NCBI GenBank assembly: GCA_948567375.1 | Contig: OX419757.1 | Coordinates: 35,960,001-36,024,000 of the forward strand | Source of the DNA: Lunularia cruciata | Taxonomy: Eukaryota > Streptophyta > Marchantiopsida > Lunulariales > Lunulariaceae | Direction of reading: 5' to 3' | Length of the DNA stretch: 64,000 nt | In this document: piece after piece, positions 21,330 to 31,068 of the stretch | Numbering within the stretch: position 1 is the first letter of the stretch | Layout of the letters: each line of letters begins with the position of its first letter | Notes under the pieces: model-generated | Seen by the model: only the letters and a program-made list of their open reading frames with translations | What the model was told of the DNA's origin: nothing | Databases searched by the model: none | Translations under genes and position numbers: made by a program

Positions 21330-22560
21330 ATCTATTGGCTCTCACCAAAGGATTTAGAGGAGTTGCAAACATCCTTATGGAGTTGTTGGAGAAGGGTTTC
21401 AAAAAACATAATACATCTCCTTGGAGAGCACTGATACTATTCGTTCCAAAGAAGGATGGAAGACTTTGTTTGTATTGATTATCATGGGCCCAATAAACAA
21501 ATAGTGAATAATGCATATCCCTTGCCTCAAATTGATGACTTACTTGATCAATTGAGTGGAGAAAGATACTTCTCCAAGTTGGATCTTTGTAGTGGCTATT
21601 GGCAAATCCCCATTGATAGGGAGGATGTGCAAAAGACTACCTTTCACATAAGGTATGAGCATTTTGAATGGAGAGTTTTACCTTTTGGGCTCACTAATGC
21701 TCCAACAATCTTCATGGATCAAATGCATAGGGTGTTGGATTGAAATATGATGGTGTCTATGGATGAAATTTTAATCTATAGTAAGATAAAGGCAAAACAC
21801 ACAAATCATGTGCAAGAAGTCCTAAGACAACTATGACAATGGAAGTTTTATTGCAAGAAGTTGAAGTGTACCTTTTGGTAGAAAGAAGTTACCTTCTTGG
21901 GTCACAAGATCTCATTGGAGGAGATCAAGATGGAAGAGGAGAAAATCAAGGCAATCACTGATTGGCCTACACCAAAGGATGCTACAAAAGTATAGGAATT
22001 TAATGAATTGGCTAGTTTTTATTGACCATTCATCCACTACTATGCTCATGGAGCCGCACCATTGACCGATCTCTTGGGAGAAGAACTCAAGATTTAGTGG
22101 ACCAACAAGCACAAAGAAGCATTCCAAAAGTTGAAACATATGGTGTCTTCAAGACCCATTCTTCAATCATATGATCCTCAACTACCTTGCGTGGTTGATT
22201 TTGATGCTTCTAACTTTGCAATTGGAGCCGTGTTGCAACAAGAATTCTTAGATGGGTTACATCCCATTACCTTTGTGTCTTGTAGACTAAATACAACAGA
22301 AAGGAATTTTTCTACTCAAGATTGGGAACAACTAGCAACGGTATATACAACCAAGGTACGGAGGCATTATCTCTTGGGGAAACAAGTGATCATGCAAATT
22401 GATCACAAACCTTTATTGTAGACATTACACTTAGAACACATGAAGAGTCAACATCATCGATGGGAGGAACAACTACAATTGTTTGACATGAAACTTGAGT
22501 ACAAACCCGATTGGTTCCATATCATTCTTGATGACCTATCATGATGACCTGATTTGAAGT
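21330..22560 (+). pseudogene. Chromovirus reverse transcriptase and RNase H
   Basis: The reading shows LFVPKKDGRLCL (21437-21475) and NNAYPLPQIDDLLDQL at 21507-21555, then KLDLCSGYWQIPI near 21578-21615. [19 protein letters not shown] lies at 21673-21730. The catalytic block is damaged: MVSMDEILIYS near 21750-21780 has D-E where D-D is required. RNase H follows with CVVDFDASNFAIGAVLQQE (22189-22245), TQDWEQLATVYTTKVRRHY and the QIDHKPLL block ending 22420, then a tail to LEYKPDWFH. At least six stops interrupt it. Confidence 0.88.
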
Positions 22561-22802
22561 CTCTTCCGCTCATCACCACGGAAATTACAACAATATCACT
22601 TGACTCCAAAGTCCAAATTGAGTTTTAGACCACTTTACAATAAGATCATTTCTTTTAGATGGTACAAGGTCATCTTGTAGCAAACAACAAGGAGTACAAA
22701 ATCTTCTCCTTCAAGTAAGGCCTTCTATTTTGTGAGAAGTGGATTTATGTTCCAACCTAGGTTGATCTCTAACTTGTGGGCCTCCAAGAAGCCCATGACT
22801 TA
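22561..22802 (+). pseudogene. Start of chromovirus integrase, cut by the nested element
   Basis: The tail after RNase H reads through to LQEAHDLPIVG at 22780-22800, the usual sequence just before the integrase zinc finger (H-D-x-P-x-x-G-H). The next residues are foreign. The integrase resumes at about 28700. Confidence 0.65.
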
Positions 22803-23069
22803 CCGATCGTTGGTCTGTCACACCATTTGTAGCATCACACCTAGATTGCTTGGACTCTAGAGTAGTGATGTTGGTATTCAGGAATATTTTGGTAGTTACT
22901 CATAGACTACTTGTTGAAAATCAAATTTTGTGTTCAGGGTATTGACTATATGGTGGGATCCATCGTGTAAAAGACCAAATCCGAGGAGAGAAATAGTAGA
23001 ATGGAAACTCACATTGGGACACTTGAATGAGAGAAAAATCCGAATGCCTCACATGAGCTTTGGCTTTGG

Positions 23070-23077
23070 TATTTATA
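23070..23077 (-). promoter_or_regulatory. TATA box of the LTR promoter
   Basis: TATAAATA on the minus strand, ~20 bp downstream of the nearest heat-shock-type element. The same box is at 30956-30963 in the related LTR. Confidence 0.75.
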
Positions 23078-23098
23078 GGTAGCATACAAGGCCCTTGA

Positions 23099-23300
23099 GA
23101 AGCTTCTCAAGAAGCTTCCTCAAGCCGCTTTCTTAGAGTGCAAGCCAAGTTAACTAGGAAGCTTCTTAAGAAGCTTCCTTCTAGAAGCTGCCTACTTGGT
23201 ATGCAAGCTAAGCTAGTTAGAAGCTTCTAGAAGCTTCCTTCTAGAAGCTACTTACTTGAGGTGCAAGCTAAACTAGCCATGAAGCTTCCCAAGAAGCTTC
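23099..23300 (-). promoter_or_regulatory. Array of heat-shock elements (GAAnnTTC)
   Basis: GAAGCTTC occurs at 23099, 23111, 23158, 23170, 23220, 23230, 23281 and 23293, and TTCTAGAA at 23179 and 23239. At 23220-23237 the run GAAGCTTCTAGAAGCTTC gives four alternating GAA/TTC units at perfect 5-bp steps, the binding consensus of heat-shock transcription factors. The palindromes sit in a ~62-bp unit repeated about three times. Heat responsiveness is inferred from the motif. Confidence 0.75.
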
Positions 23301-23699
23301 CTAGATACTTTTGGAATATTCTAGACTAATTTGTCTTATGTGCTACTTCGTGAGCCAGACTAACTTCATCACTAAACTCCATATTGTTACACACCCTCAC
23401 TTAGCACCGTTCACATTGTTGGATGTGCCGGTAGTAGAACCATTAGGGTTAGAGACCAAGAGGTATACTTTTGAAGTGCAGTTCCAAAGAGCTCACTTCT
23501 CTTATGTTGAACCTTTGAGTTCCTACCTATGGTGAAAAAAGGCCAATGAGCATCATATGGATTCTCTTAGCTAGAGTGGATGTAGCTTGACTATGATCAA
23601 TGCCCAATTGTTGGAAGATTATGGAGTTGCAAGTCAAGTATTAATATAATTGAGTGTGATTTGAGTTGTGTAAACAAACTGATTACATCAGAGAAGTGA

Positions 23700-25099
23700 A
23701 GTCAGGGGGAAATGGGGTGCAAGAATTAAGAATGTTGGTGGTATCTCCAAGACTTGCTGATCATTGGTAGCTCAATCGGAGTTCAAATTTTCCCTAGTGT
23801 GCAGAAGCTCATTTGATTGATGTAGATTTGGCATTGAGGTAGATAGTGTACGGAAGTGGTAGGCAAATTTTGAGCAAAAAGAATCAATTTTCAAGTGGTA
23901 GTTTTCATTTTGAGCTCAAAATGACAACTATTGCTTGAAAATTGCTCAAGAGGTGAAAGCAAGACAAATTTGATGTGAGTTGAGCTCAGAAAGTGAAATT
24001 GAAGTTGGGAAACCCATCCTTGTGAATTTGTGACTTGGAGAACCTCATCTTTTCAATTTGGCTCAAGTGGGAGAGTTAGCAAAGGATTTGGTGATCAGCC
24101 AACTTTAGGGATTTATGTTAGATTCTTGCTGGAGTTAATGTCAAATTTTGGCCAAATTTAGAGGAGTTTTGGTAGATTTGGAGAGGATTCAAAGTGGTAG
24201 ATTTTGACTCAAGTTAGGGGAGCTTGGCTAGATTTGGAGAGGGTTTGAAGTGGCAAGGAGAAAGGACCTACTTGGCTGAATTTTGGTATTTAGAGGCTTC
24301 AAGGCATAAGGTTTTGGGCTAGGGGAGACTACAAAGGCCTAGAAGTGCCAACTTGCTGGCAGAGGCTAGCTAGTTTAGAGTGGATTTTGGTTATTGTTTG
24401 GCAAAATCTGCTCACCCTGCTAGATTGTGTGCAATAAGGTTTGACCCCTAGATCTTTGGTTTCTAGACTAGTGCCCTAGCCAATTGGTCCACACTCATTT
24501 GTTGTCCTAGTGGCTATTCCATTATTATCTATACACTTGTAACTTTGGCTAGGAGAGATAGTTTGATCCCATTCTTGGTGATCTTGGTAGGGAAATAGAT
24601 AATTCATATTTTGTCAAATGCCAAATGGTGGTAAAGTCAATCCAATGTTGATTTATGAGATGGAGGGTTTTTGTTTATATTTCTTGTGATTGGACCTCCT
24701 CCATTCTCTACTTCTTGTTTGTACACCAAGTTTGTGTGAGGTGCCCTAATTTTTGAGCATTGGTGCTCTGGTGTGCTCTTGGTAGTGGGGCTAGAGTGAT
24801 GACCAGTCAAACTACCTATATTTCTCTCCGATGAGAGAAGAAGTGATGATTTGCAGATCATGAGAGTGTGTGTTGTGATAGTAGGTTACAAGTTGCCCTT
24901 TCCCCTCATGTAGTTGTTGTAGTTAGAGCTACATTAGTGGGTGACGTGTGGTTAGTATGTTGGCACTTGGTGGTTGGCATTTGGTGGCATTGGCACTTGG
25001 TGGGGTACTTATGGTGGTTACAGTTGCGGGTTGCAATTTCTAGTTACTTTGTCAAAAGAGGAGAAGAGATAGAGTGTAGTACGCAATGGGTTTACTCGG
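23700..25099 (+). other. Long leader of the mosaic gypsy element
   Basis: This non-coding stretch parallels the reverse complement of 40700-41570 in the sister element, for instance the phrase around aaattgggtgca...gttggtggtatctccaag. A long leader before gag is normal for some plant gypsy elements. No open frame is supported. Confidence 0.6.
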
Positions 25100-26700
25100 A
25101 GTGGCACTCGATATAAGCTTGTATCTCAAGTCCCAATGAGGGAGGAGATTGACTCTGAGTTGGAGTTTGACACAAGAGCTGATTTAGTTGAGAGTGCAAT
25201 TGGTATGTCTACATTTTTGTTGTGGGATATGGATGAGATTTATGGGGCCTCCAAAGGCCCCAAGCATTTCTGGTATAGTGGATACCATTGAGTTGAATGA
25301 CTTCATCCAAGAGTTTGATAATTGGTGTGATCTGTAGCAAATGTGGAACTTGACTTTGTTCAAATCCTTCATGGCATGGAAGAGGTTGTTTTAGCTCTTA
25401 GAGGGTCAATTGATGGACAACTACCGTGAGTTTAGGAGAGCTCACTTGGAAGAGATTGAGCTATGGAGACAATATTGGTCTACAAACTATGTCTCTATCA
25501 CTTTGGACTTGGTTTCTAAGGGTAGATTGGCTATACCCACAACTTCTAGCTCTATAGTGTTGGTGGATCTCTTGGAGATGGTGCTACTATGAGTGGAGGT
25601 ACTACTATAAGAGGTGGTGTAGTATCAAGGTTTAACCCTATGCCGGAGTTCTTCCAATGTTTGAGGCAAAAATACCAAGGAGTGCGGACTAACAAGCTAA
25701 GGAGCTTGAAGAAGTTCCAACGGAAAGACAGGAAGAGCCTATGTGAGGCATACACTTGCATGAGATGGCTGATCAATTTTACTCAAGGAGTTACTAAGGC
25801 CTAAGCAGTCCAATTTTGGTATGGGATACTGGACAAGGAGTTGCAATGTAGAGTCCGTGATGCTATGTTGTTATAGGCTACTTTGCTTACTTTGGCAGTG
25901 GTCTTTGGTTTGGTTGAGTGTCTTGAGCTCAATATTGTGGAGGGGAGAGTGGTGATATCTAGATTTGGTAGGGAGACCTCATCCACAACTTTTGTTACTT
26001 CACCCAAAGTGTAGTAGAGTACACCATGCCATGTAAGTTTGTGAGGATAGGGTGGACAACCCGGATCCTATGGAGCAAGTGGAGAGCCTATTATAGCTAA
26101 ATCCTTACCTTCATTTTTGGGTCAATAGCAGCCAGTGAGTGGTGGTGTTGCTTGTTGGACTTGTGGTGGACCTCACCATAGAAGAGAGTGTACTGAAGGC
26201 AGCAGACCTAATACTTTTGGTGCATCACATCCAACATAGAGATAGTGTGAGCATTGCCATAGATTTGGTCACACTGGTGACCAATGCTTTAACCTACACT
26301 CAAAGTTATAGAGTGGTAGAGCTGCTATGGCAGGTGGTAGAGGAGCTCTAAGTCATGGAGGATGAGGTGGTAGAGGTAGTGGTAGAGGATCCACACCTAG
26401 TAGGGGTGTAGTACTTGCTCTTACTTTTGATACAACCATGGCTACTCAAATTGAGCAATTGGAGCAAAGATTGGCTAGCATAGCCATAGCTCAAGGATAT
26501 CAGATTTGGGTGCTGAGGCTTCCACATCATATGTGGGTCATAGACACATCTTACACTTCATGTATGGAGCAACATAGGTGGATGCATCTGCCATAGTGAC
26601 TAGGAGTGCAATACATGCTCTAGAGCCTAGAGGAGCATCAATGGAGTTGGATCCACAAAGAGGTGTGGTTGGTAGATAGGTCAGACTTCCCCAATCTTTT
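25100..26700 (+). pseudogene. Gag of the mosaic element, with zinc knuckles
   Basis: The frames correspond to the better kept gag at 38970-40700. DNYREFRRAHLEEIELWRQY at 25413-25472 is followed by FFQCLRQKYQGV-like text near 25650-25690. A damaged first knuckle near 26150-26190 and a perfect CX2CX4HX4C knuckle, CEHCHRFGHTGDQC, at 26246-26287 follow. Repeated frame changes show decay. Gag would bind and package element RNA. Confidence 0.75.
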
Positions 26701-26819
26701 ACACTCTTTAAGCCACTACAAACAACATCCGTGGCTCTTAGGCATCCTAGTGTAGGTATGGTAGGTGATGATGGGGTGCATGATAGATTACCTACTAGTC
26801 AACCACCTATACTAAGTTG

Positions 26820-27085
26820 AGTCTAGCAAGATATTGTTGGCGGCTCACTTGATTATGTGCTTTCCATTATTCTCAACTATTGACGTGTATACTGGAGTTG
26901 ATCTAGCCCCAATCTTCAGGTTGGTTGCCATGCTTTGTGAGAGTCGGGATAATGTGGTCCCTACTACTAGAGCAGAGGTGGTTGATAGTGGAGCTGACTT
27001 GGTTGAGGAGCATGGGATCCGTTTAACAACCAGTGGTTTATGGCAGGCAATAGTGGCTAGAGTAGAGGAGTTACCAACCAAATAC
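26820..27085 (+). pseudogene. Gag-protease linker remnant
   Basis: MLAAHLIMCFPLFSTIDVYT...LWQAIVARVEELPTKY parallels the segment just before the protease in the sister element (38560-38850: LWQAVAARLEELPT). The reading then breaks off into leader-like DNA at about 27086. Confidence 0.7.
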
Positions 27086-27130
27086 TAATCTGATTGAGTG
27101 TGATTCAAGTTGTGTAAAAAAATTGATTAT

Positions 27131-27235
27131 TGTGGCACTTTAGAGTCCATGTACGACTTATGTGTGAGTTGTGCTTCTATAGTGTGTGATGTTGACAACA
27201 ATGTATGTTGTGTAATGATGTAAATATACATGACA
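27131..27235 (+). repeat. 105-bp LTR, copy 1
   Basis: It starts TGTGGCACTTTAGAG and ends ATACATGACA. Length is exactly 105 bp, as in the three other copies. It is preceded by leader sequence ending gattgattat rather than by a polypurine tract. Confidence 0.8.
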
Positions 27236-28013
27236 TTTTCTACTCTATGGACAAGATCTAGATTTACATGCAACCATTCATTGAGATGCTACTATAGTTT
27301 TGGACTTGGATGATCCAAATATAGGGATGAGTGCATATTCTCAACATGAAGAGATCTTTTGGAGAGTGATGCCAATGGCCTTTGAGAACTTAGCAATTGC
27401 TCAACATAGGGATACCTTATGCTATGCTACCATTCAAGGAGGAAGTTATAGACCCTTGATCCATTGATTTCATCCATGTGACTATGTATATCTACAATAG
27501 ACAATACCAACAACATTTGATGTTTCTACAAGCCGCACTATCTTGAGATTGCACAAGGTTTTGCCCTTTGGAATGCTTGTGTTGGAAGGACATGATGGTG
27601 TTGTTTGGAAGGATGATGTGTGAAATTGTATGCCATACCACCTCCCAAACATTGATATTACTATAGATCCAAGCTTGGCACTTGTACGTACAGGCTTGAG
27701 GTGTGTGTTATACGGCTCTTTTGGTAGAGCTACTACTATGCTAGTGGGTGAAATGGTTTTTTGAGAGGATGGCATATGGCATGTATGCCTCCTCCCCTTA
27801 TGGCATTTCTTCAAAGATAGTGGTTATAACCTAGATGAACTTGATCTATAATTAGTTCATCCTCTACATGGTATAGATTGCAAACAAGCAACTAACAATG
27901 GGGTTCAATAGCACCCGGCCTCTTGATCTTTTGCCCACCATAAGAATACCATGTACTTGGAATAGATGGCTATCTAGTGTAAGAGGGACCTAACCACCAA
28001 CTAGGGAGGCAAT
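27236..28013 (+). pseudogene. Integrase C-terminus with PHD-like remnant
   Basis: The text parallels 33190-34000 of the sister element: a segment matching MPMAFENLA near 27368-27396, then the G-D-x-V-Y-L-like part and the PHD-like domain. Here the finger is damaged: GLRCVLYGSFGRATTMLV at 27690-27750 has Tyr for the second Cys. It ends with ctagggaggcaat, a short purine-rich run, directly before the LTR at 28014. Confidence 0.6.
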
Positions 28014-28118
28014 TGTGGCACTTTAGAGTCCATGTATGACTTAAGTGTGAGTTGTGCTTCTATAGTGTGTGATATTGACAACAATGTATATTGTATAGTG
28101 ATATGTATATGCACAACA
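28014..28118 (+). repeat. 105-bp LTR, copy 2
   Basis: Starts TGTGGCACTTTAGAG, ends GCACAACA, 105 bp. It follows the integrase end, as expected for a 3' LTR, but is itself followed by leader DNA. Confidence 0.82.
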
Positions 28119-28547
28119 ACTATCATACCATTTGTAGCATATGCTCAGACTTTGAAGTAGTAGTGTTGGTAGTCAAGAGTATTTTGGTAATTACTCATAG
28201 ACTACTTGTTGAGAGTCAAATTTCATGTTCAAGGTCTTGATTACATGGTGAGGCACATTGTCATTTAGCACAATTTGCATTGTTGGATGTGCTGTCAATG
28301 AGACCATTAGGGTTGGAGACCAAGGGGTATACCTTTGAAGTGCAACTTGAGAGAGCTCACTCTTTTGATATTTGAGCCTTTGAGTTCTTGGCTATGGTGG
28401 ATAGAGGCCGATGAGCATCACCTAAATTCTCTTAGCTAGAGTGGGTGTGGCTTGACTATAATAAATGCCCAATTGTTAGTAGATTATGGAGTGATAGATC
28501 AAGTAATGATTTGATTGAGTGTGATTTGAGTTGTGTAAATTAATTAT
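28119..28547 (+). other. Leader-only interior of a mini-element
   Basis: About 430 bp of leader sequence (compare 22805-23680 minus its solo LTR) enclosed by two 105-bp LTRs. It has no coding capacity. The whole unit of 639 bp (28014-28652) has the form of a terminal-repeat retrotransposon in miniature. Confidence 0.7.
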
Positions 28548-28652
28548 TGTGGCACTTTAGAGTCCATGTATGACTTATGTGTGAGTTGTGCTTCTATAGT
28601 GTGTGATATTGACATTGATATATTTTGTGTAGCAATATATATATGCATGACA
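28548..28652 (+). repeat. 105-bp LTR, copy 3
   Basis: Starts TGTGGCACTTTAGAG, ends ATGCATGACA, 105 bp, preceded by the same leader/LTR junction (attat then TGTGGC) as copy 1. Right after it the host chromovirus integrase resumes. Confidence 0.82.
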
Positions 28653-28669
28653 TGTCACATGGATGTAGA

Positions 28670-29910
28670 CCAGACCTTGTGTACTCTCCAACACTAATGG
28701 TGGTGGCCCAACATGACACAAGATGTTTGAGAGTTTATTTGATTATGTGAGAGCTGCCAATGCAACAAGGCCAACAACCAAAACCTGAGTGGACTCCTTT
28801 AACCACTCTCCATTCCATCTACTTAGTGGGAATATGTGAGCTTGGATCTCATCGTGTCCTTGCCCAAGACAAAGCAAGGTCACACAATGATCATGGTGTT
28901 TGTGGATAAGCTTAGTAAGCAAAGTAGGTACCAACCTTTGATGTTGTGGATGCTCCAACATTGGGCGTAGATCTACTTTGACATTGTCTTCAAGCATCAT
29001 GTGATGCCTCATGTACTCATCTCCAACTGTGATCCTTGATTCATTGGGAAATTTTGGCAAGCACTCTTCTAGATACTCGGCACCAAGCTTGCTTTGTCCA
29101 TGGCTTATCATCCTCAAATTGATGGACAAATTGAATGTGCAAATTGCACCTTGGACTATATCCTTTTATGCCTTTGTCAACATCCACCATACCAAATGGG
29201 ATGAATGTCTTGTAGCTACGGAGTTTGCGTACAATAATTCCAAATAGGCAACCATTGGATTCTCTCCTTTCTTCCTCAATTTTGGCCAAGATTCACTTGT
29301 TCTAGCTTCCTTTTTTGCTCCTCTTCCATCTCATATCCCTCATACTTCTACTTTCTTGACCACCATATCCCAATCCCTCTAACAAGCCAAATTTCATCTC
29401 TTTGTTGCTCAAAATTGGCAAAAACAATATGCACACCACCATTGTCGTGATCTCACCTTTCAAGTTGATGATAAGGTCATGCTCTCTTTTAGTAACCTAC
29501 CCCTCCCACTTGATACCCAAGTTTGCAAACTTGCCCCTAATTGGTTAGGACACTTTGATGTCACTCAAATCATCTCTCTTGTTGCCTATCAACTTCCCTT
29601 GCCTTGTCATATGCGCATCCACCTTGTCTTTCACATTTCCAAGTTGAAACATTTTGTTCCTAACCCATCTTCTTTTTCCTCTTGTGTCTAACTTCCATCT
29701 CCTCCCATCCCTATCAATGATCACAAGGAGTACAAAGTTGATTGTATCCTTGCATGTCGCCATATTCAACAAGGCCACCAATAACATACGGAGTACAAGG
29801 TCCTTTGGAAAAGGTATCCCCTTCATGATACCACATGGGAACCTCTTTCTCATCTCCAAAATGCACAAATGACCATCTAAGATTTTGAAGCTTCAATGGC
29901 AATGAGGACA
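28670..29910 (+). pseudogene. Chromovirus integrase and chromodomain
   Basis: After the nested element the reading gives an L-P-K-T-K-Q-G-H-T-like block near 28860-28885, the second catalytic Asp region near 29030, and AYHPQIDGQIECA near 29102-29140. The integrase C-terminal part follows with PNWLGHFDVTQII near 29537-29575. A chromodomain is seen as EYKVDCILACRHIQ (29730-29771) and, after a frameshift, WKRYPLHDTTWEPL at 29809-29850. The catalytic Glu has become a Cys codon context, and stops are common. The chromodomain would guide integration to marked chromatin. Confidence 0.8.
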
Positions 29911-29918
29911 TCACAAAC

Positions 29919-30657
29919 TGTAATACCAAGGGTTAGCCATATGATCTAAATGTGAAATTTGGTTTGGTAACATCTAGAATGATGTTATACATGATGGTCA
30001 AAATAGATCAGATAGAAGTATCACCAAAAGAGTACTTCTACTAATAGGGCAGAAACCAAAATAGACTTGAGAACCTTAGAACCAATAGCTAGACATATGA
30101 TTTAAAGGTGAGAATTGGTTTGGTAACATCTGGAAGGATGTTACACATGATGGGATTAACAGATCAGAAAGAGGTATCACCAAAAGGGGACTTCTACTAA
30201 TAGAGTAGGAACCGAAATATGCCTGAAATCTTTGAAGGCAATTTTGGAGGCCTAAACGGATGAATTAGGCCTCAAAAATGTTCAAAGTCCTCCCCCTAAT
30301 GGAGGAAGGGCCGGCCTTCCCTCCCCCTGCTTTGTCTCGTCGAGAGCTTTCCAACGGTACCTTGCTCACGTGATTTTGAGATTCCTACAGGAAGATTCCC
30401 TAAAAGATTCCCTCCAATCAAAGCTTGTTTGACCAACCAGATAGGACCTAGACCTGACAGGTCACCCATCCAAGTAAGTAATCCAAGGGTGGAGCTTGCT
30501 GACATGTCACCTATCTGTGTCCCTAATCCTATGGTGGAGCTTCCTTGGAGGAGATCCTCTTTGTCTATATAATAAAGAGAAGGTGTTCCCTTGGGGTATC
30601 GAATGTTTGAGTGTGCAATCTGTGTTTTCTCTCTTCTCTTGTCCTCGGAGTATTACA
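29919..30657 (+). repeat. Solo LTR of the TGTAATAC family (739 bp, plus)
   Basis: It begins TGTAATACCAAGG and ends GAGTATTACA. The flanks CAAAC and CCAAC match at 4 of 5 positions, a target duplication. It separates the chromodomain from the polypurine tract of the surrounding chromovirus. It has both sub-repeats of the long LTR form, a TATATAA box near 30567, and is opposite in direction to the family's other copies here. Confidence 0.85.
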
Positions 30658-30666
30658 CCAACTAGC

Positions 30667-30678
30667 AATGGGAGAATA
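30667..30678 (+). promoter_or_regulatory. Polypurine tract of the second chromovirus
   Basis: AATGGGAGAATA lies directly before the LTR start TGTAACAATATGG. This is why the LTR at 30679 is assigned to this chromovirus. Confidence 0.55.
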
Positions 30679-30824
30679 TGTAACAATATGGAGTTTAGCA
30701 ACAAAGTTAGTTAGGGTTAATGAAGTAGTGAATAGGCCAAATTAGCCTAGAGTATTCCAAAAGTATATAGGAAGCTTTGTGGGAAGCTTCTTTGCTAGCT
30801 TAGCTTGGACCCCAAGTAGGTAGC

Positions 30825-30837
30825 TTCTAGAAGCTTC
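30825..30837 (+). promoter_or_regulatory. Three-unit heat-shock element
   Basis: TTCTAGAAGCTTC fits TTCnnGAAnnTTC with no mismatch and lies about 120 bp upstream of the TATA box. Confidence 0.7.
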
Positions 30838-30955
30838 CAACTAGCTTAGGTTGCATGCCAAGTAGGTGGCTTCTTCAAGAAGCCACCTACTTTAACTTGG
30901 CTTGCACTCCAAGAAAGTGGCTCAAGGTAACCTCTCAAGAGCCTTGTATGTTCCT

Positions 30956-30963
30956 TATAAATA
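30956..30963 (+). promoter_or_regulatory. TATA box of the LTR promoter
   Basis: TATAAATA followed by ccaaagccaaagctcatg, conserved in the sister LTR. Confidence 0.75.
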
Positions 30964-31068
30964 CCAAAGCCAAAGCTCATGCTAGGCATTTGGAGTTTCC
31001 CACACTCAAGTGTCCCAATGTGATCATCTATTCTCATATTTTTTTCTCCTCGGTCTCAATCTTTTATA

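Larger units (their letters stand above)
22976..23391 (-). repeat. Solo LTR with heat-shock-element array (416 bp)
   Basis: On the minus strand it begins TGTAACAATATGG and ends GGTCTTTTACA. It interrupts the leader of the mosaic element: related leaders at 28240 and 41850 run through without it. Same family as the 3' LTR at 30679-31068. Flanks CATCG and CACCC match at only 3 of 5 positions. Within 23099-23300 there are eight GAAGCTTC and two TTCTAGAA palindromes. A TATAAATA box (complement of 23070-23077) lies just downstream in the LTR's own direction. Confidence 0.82.
22803..28652 (+). mobile_element. Mosaic Ty3/gypsy derivative with 105-bp LTRs
   Basis: The element is built from pieces of the same family as the methyltransferase-bearing element at 33083-42020. 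It has leader DNA (22803-24900), gag (25100-26700), a protease-side remnant (26820-27085), then an abrupt 45-bp return to leader sequence. A 105-bp LTR (27131-27235), the integrase C-terminus (27236-28013), an LTR (28014-28118), leader again (28119-28547) and a third LTR (28548-28652) follow. Protease active site, methyltransferase, reverse transcriptase and integrase core are absent. The whole sits inside the plus-strand chromovirus. It is non-autonomous and dead. Confidence 0.75.
20560..31068 (+). mobile_element. Second chromovirus (plus strand), split by nested elements
   Basis: Coding runs from protease at 20600 to integrase start near 22800, is broken by a foreign element (22803-28652), then continues with the integrase core and chromodomain (28670-29910). 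After a solo LTR insertion (29919-30657) comes GCAATGGGAGAA, a purine-rich tract, directly before an LTR beginning TGTAACAATATGG at 30679. This makes 30679-31068 its own 3' LTR. The 5' LTR and gag are missing. Stops occur throughout. The nested order gives relative ages: chromovirus first, then the insertions. Confidence 0.75.
30679..31068 (+). repeat. 3' LTR of the second chromovirus, with heat-shock elements
   Basis: It begins TGTAACAATATGG and ends near CTTTTATA at 31068. It matches the minus-strand LTR at 22976-23391 but has fewer palindromes. TTCTAGAAGCTTC at 30825-30837 gives three alternating heat-shock units; single palindromes lie at 30783-30790 and near 30870. A TATAAATA box is at 30956-30963. 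Transcription would start a little downstream. Confidence 0.75.

Noticed and set aside
23099-23300. Regular palindromes as a CRISPR-like array
   Set aside because: Repeats are 8-18 bp with variable, related spacers inside a plant LTR, upstream of a TATA box; heat-shock elements explain them.
29919-30657. This LTR as the 3' LTR of the plus-strand chromovirus
   Set aside because: It has its own near-perfect flanking duplication (CAAAC/CCAAC), and the polypurine tract of the chromovirus lies beyond it, next to a different LTR family at 30679.
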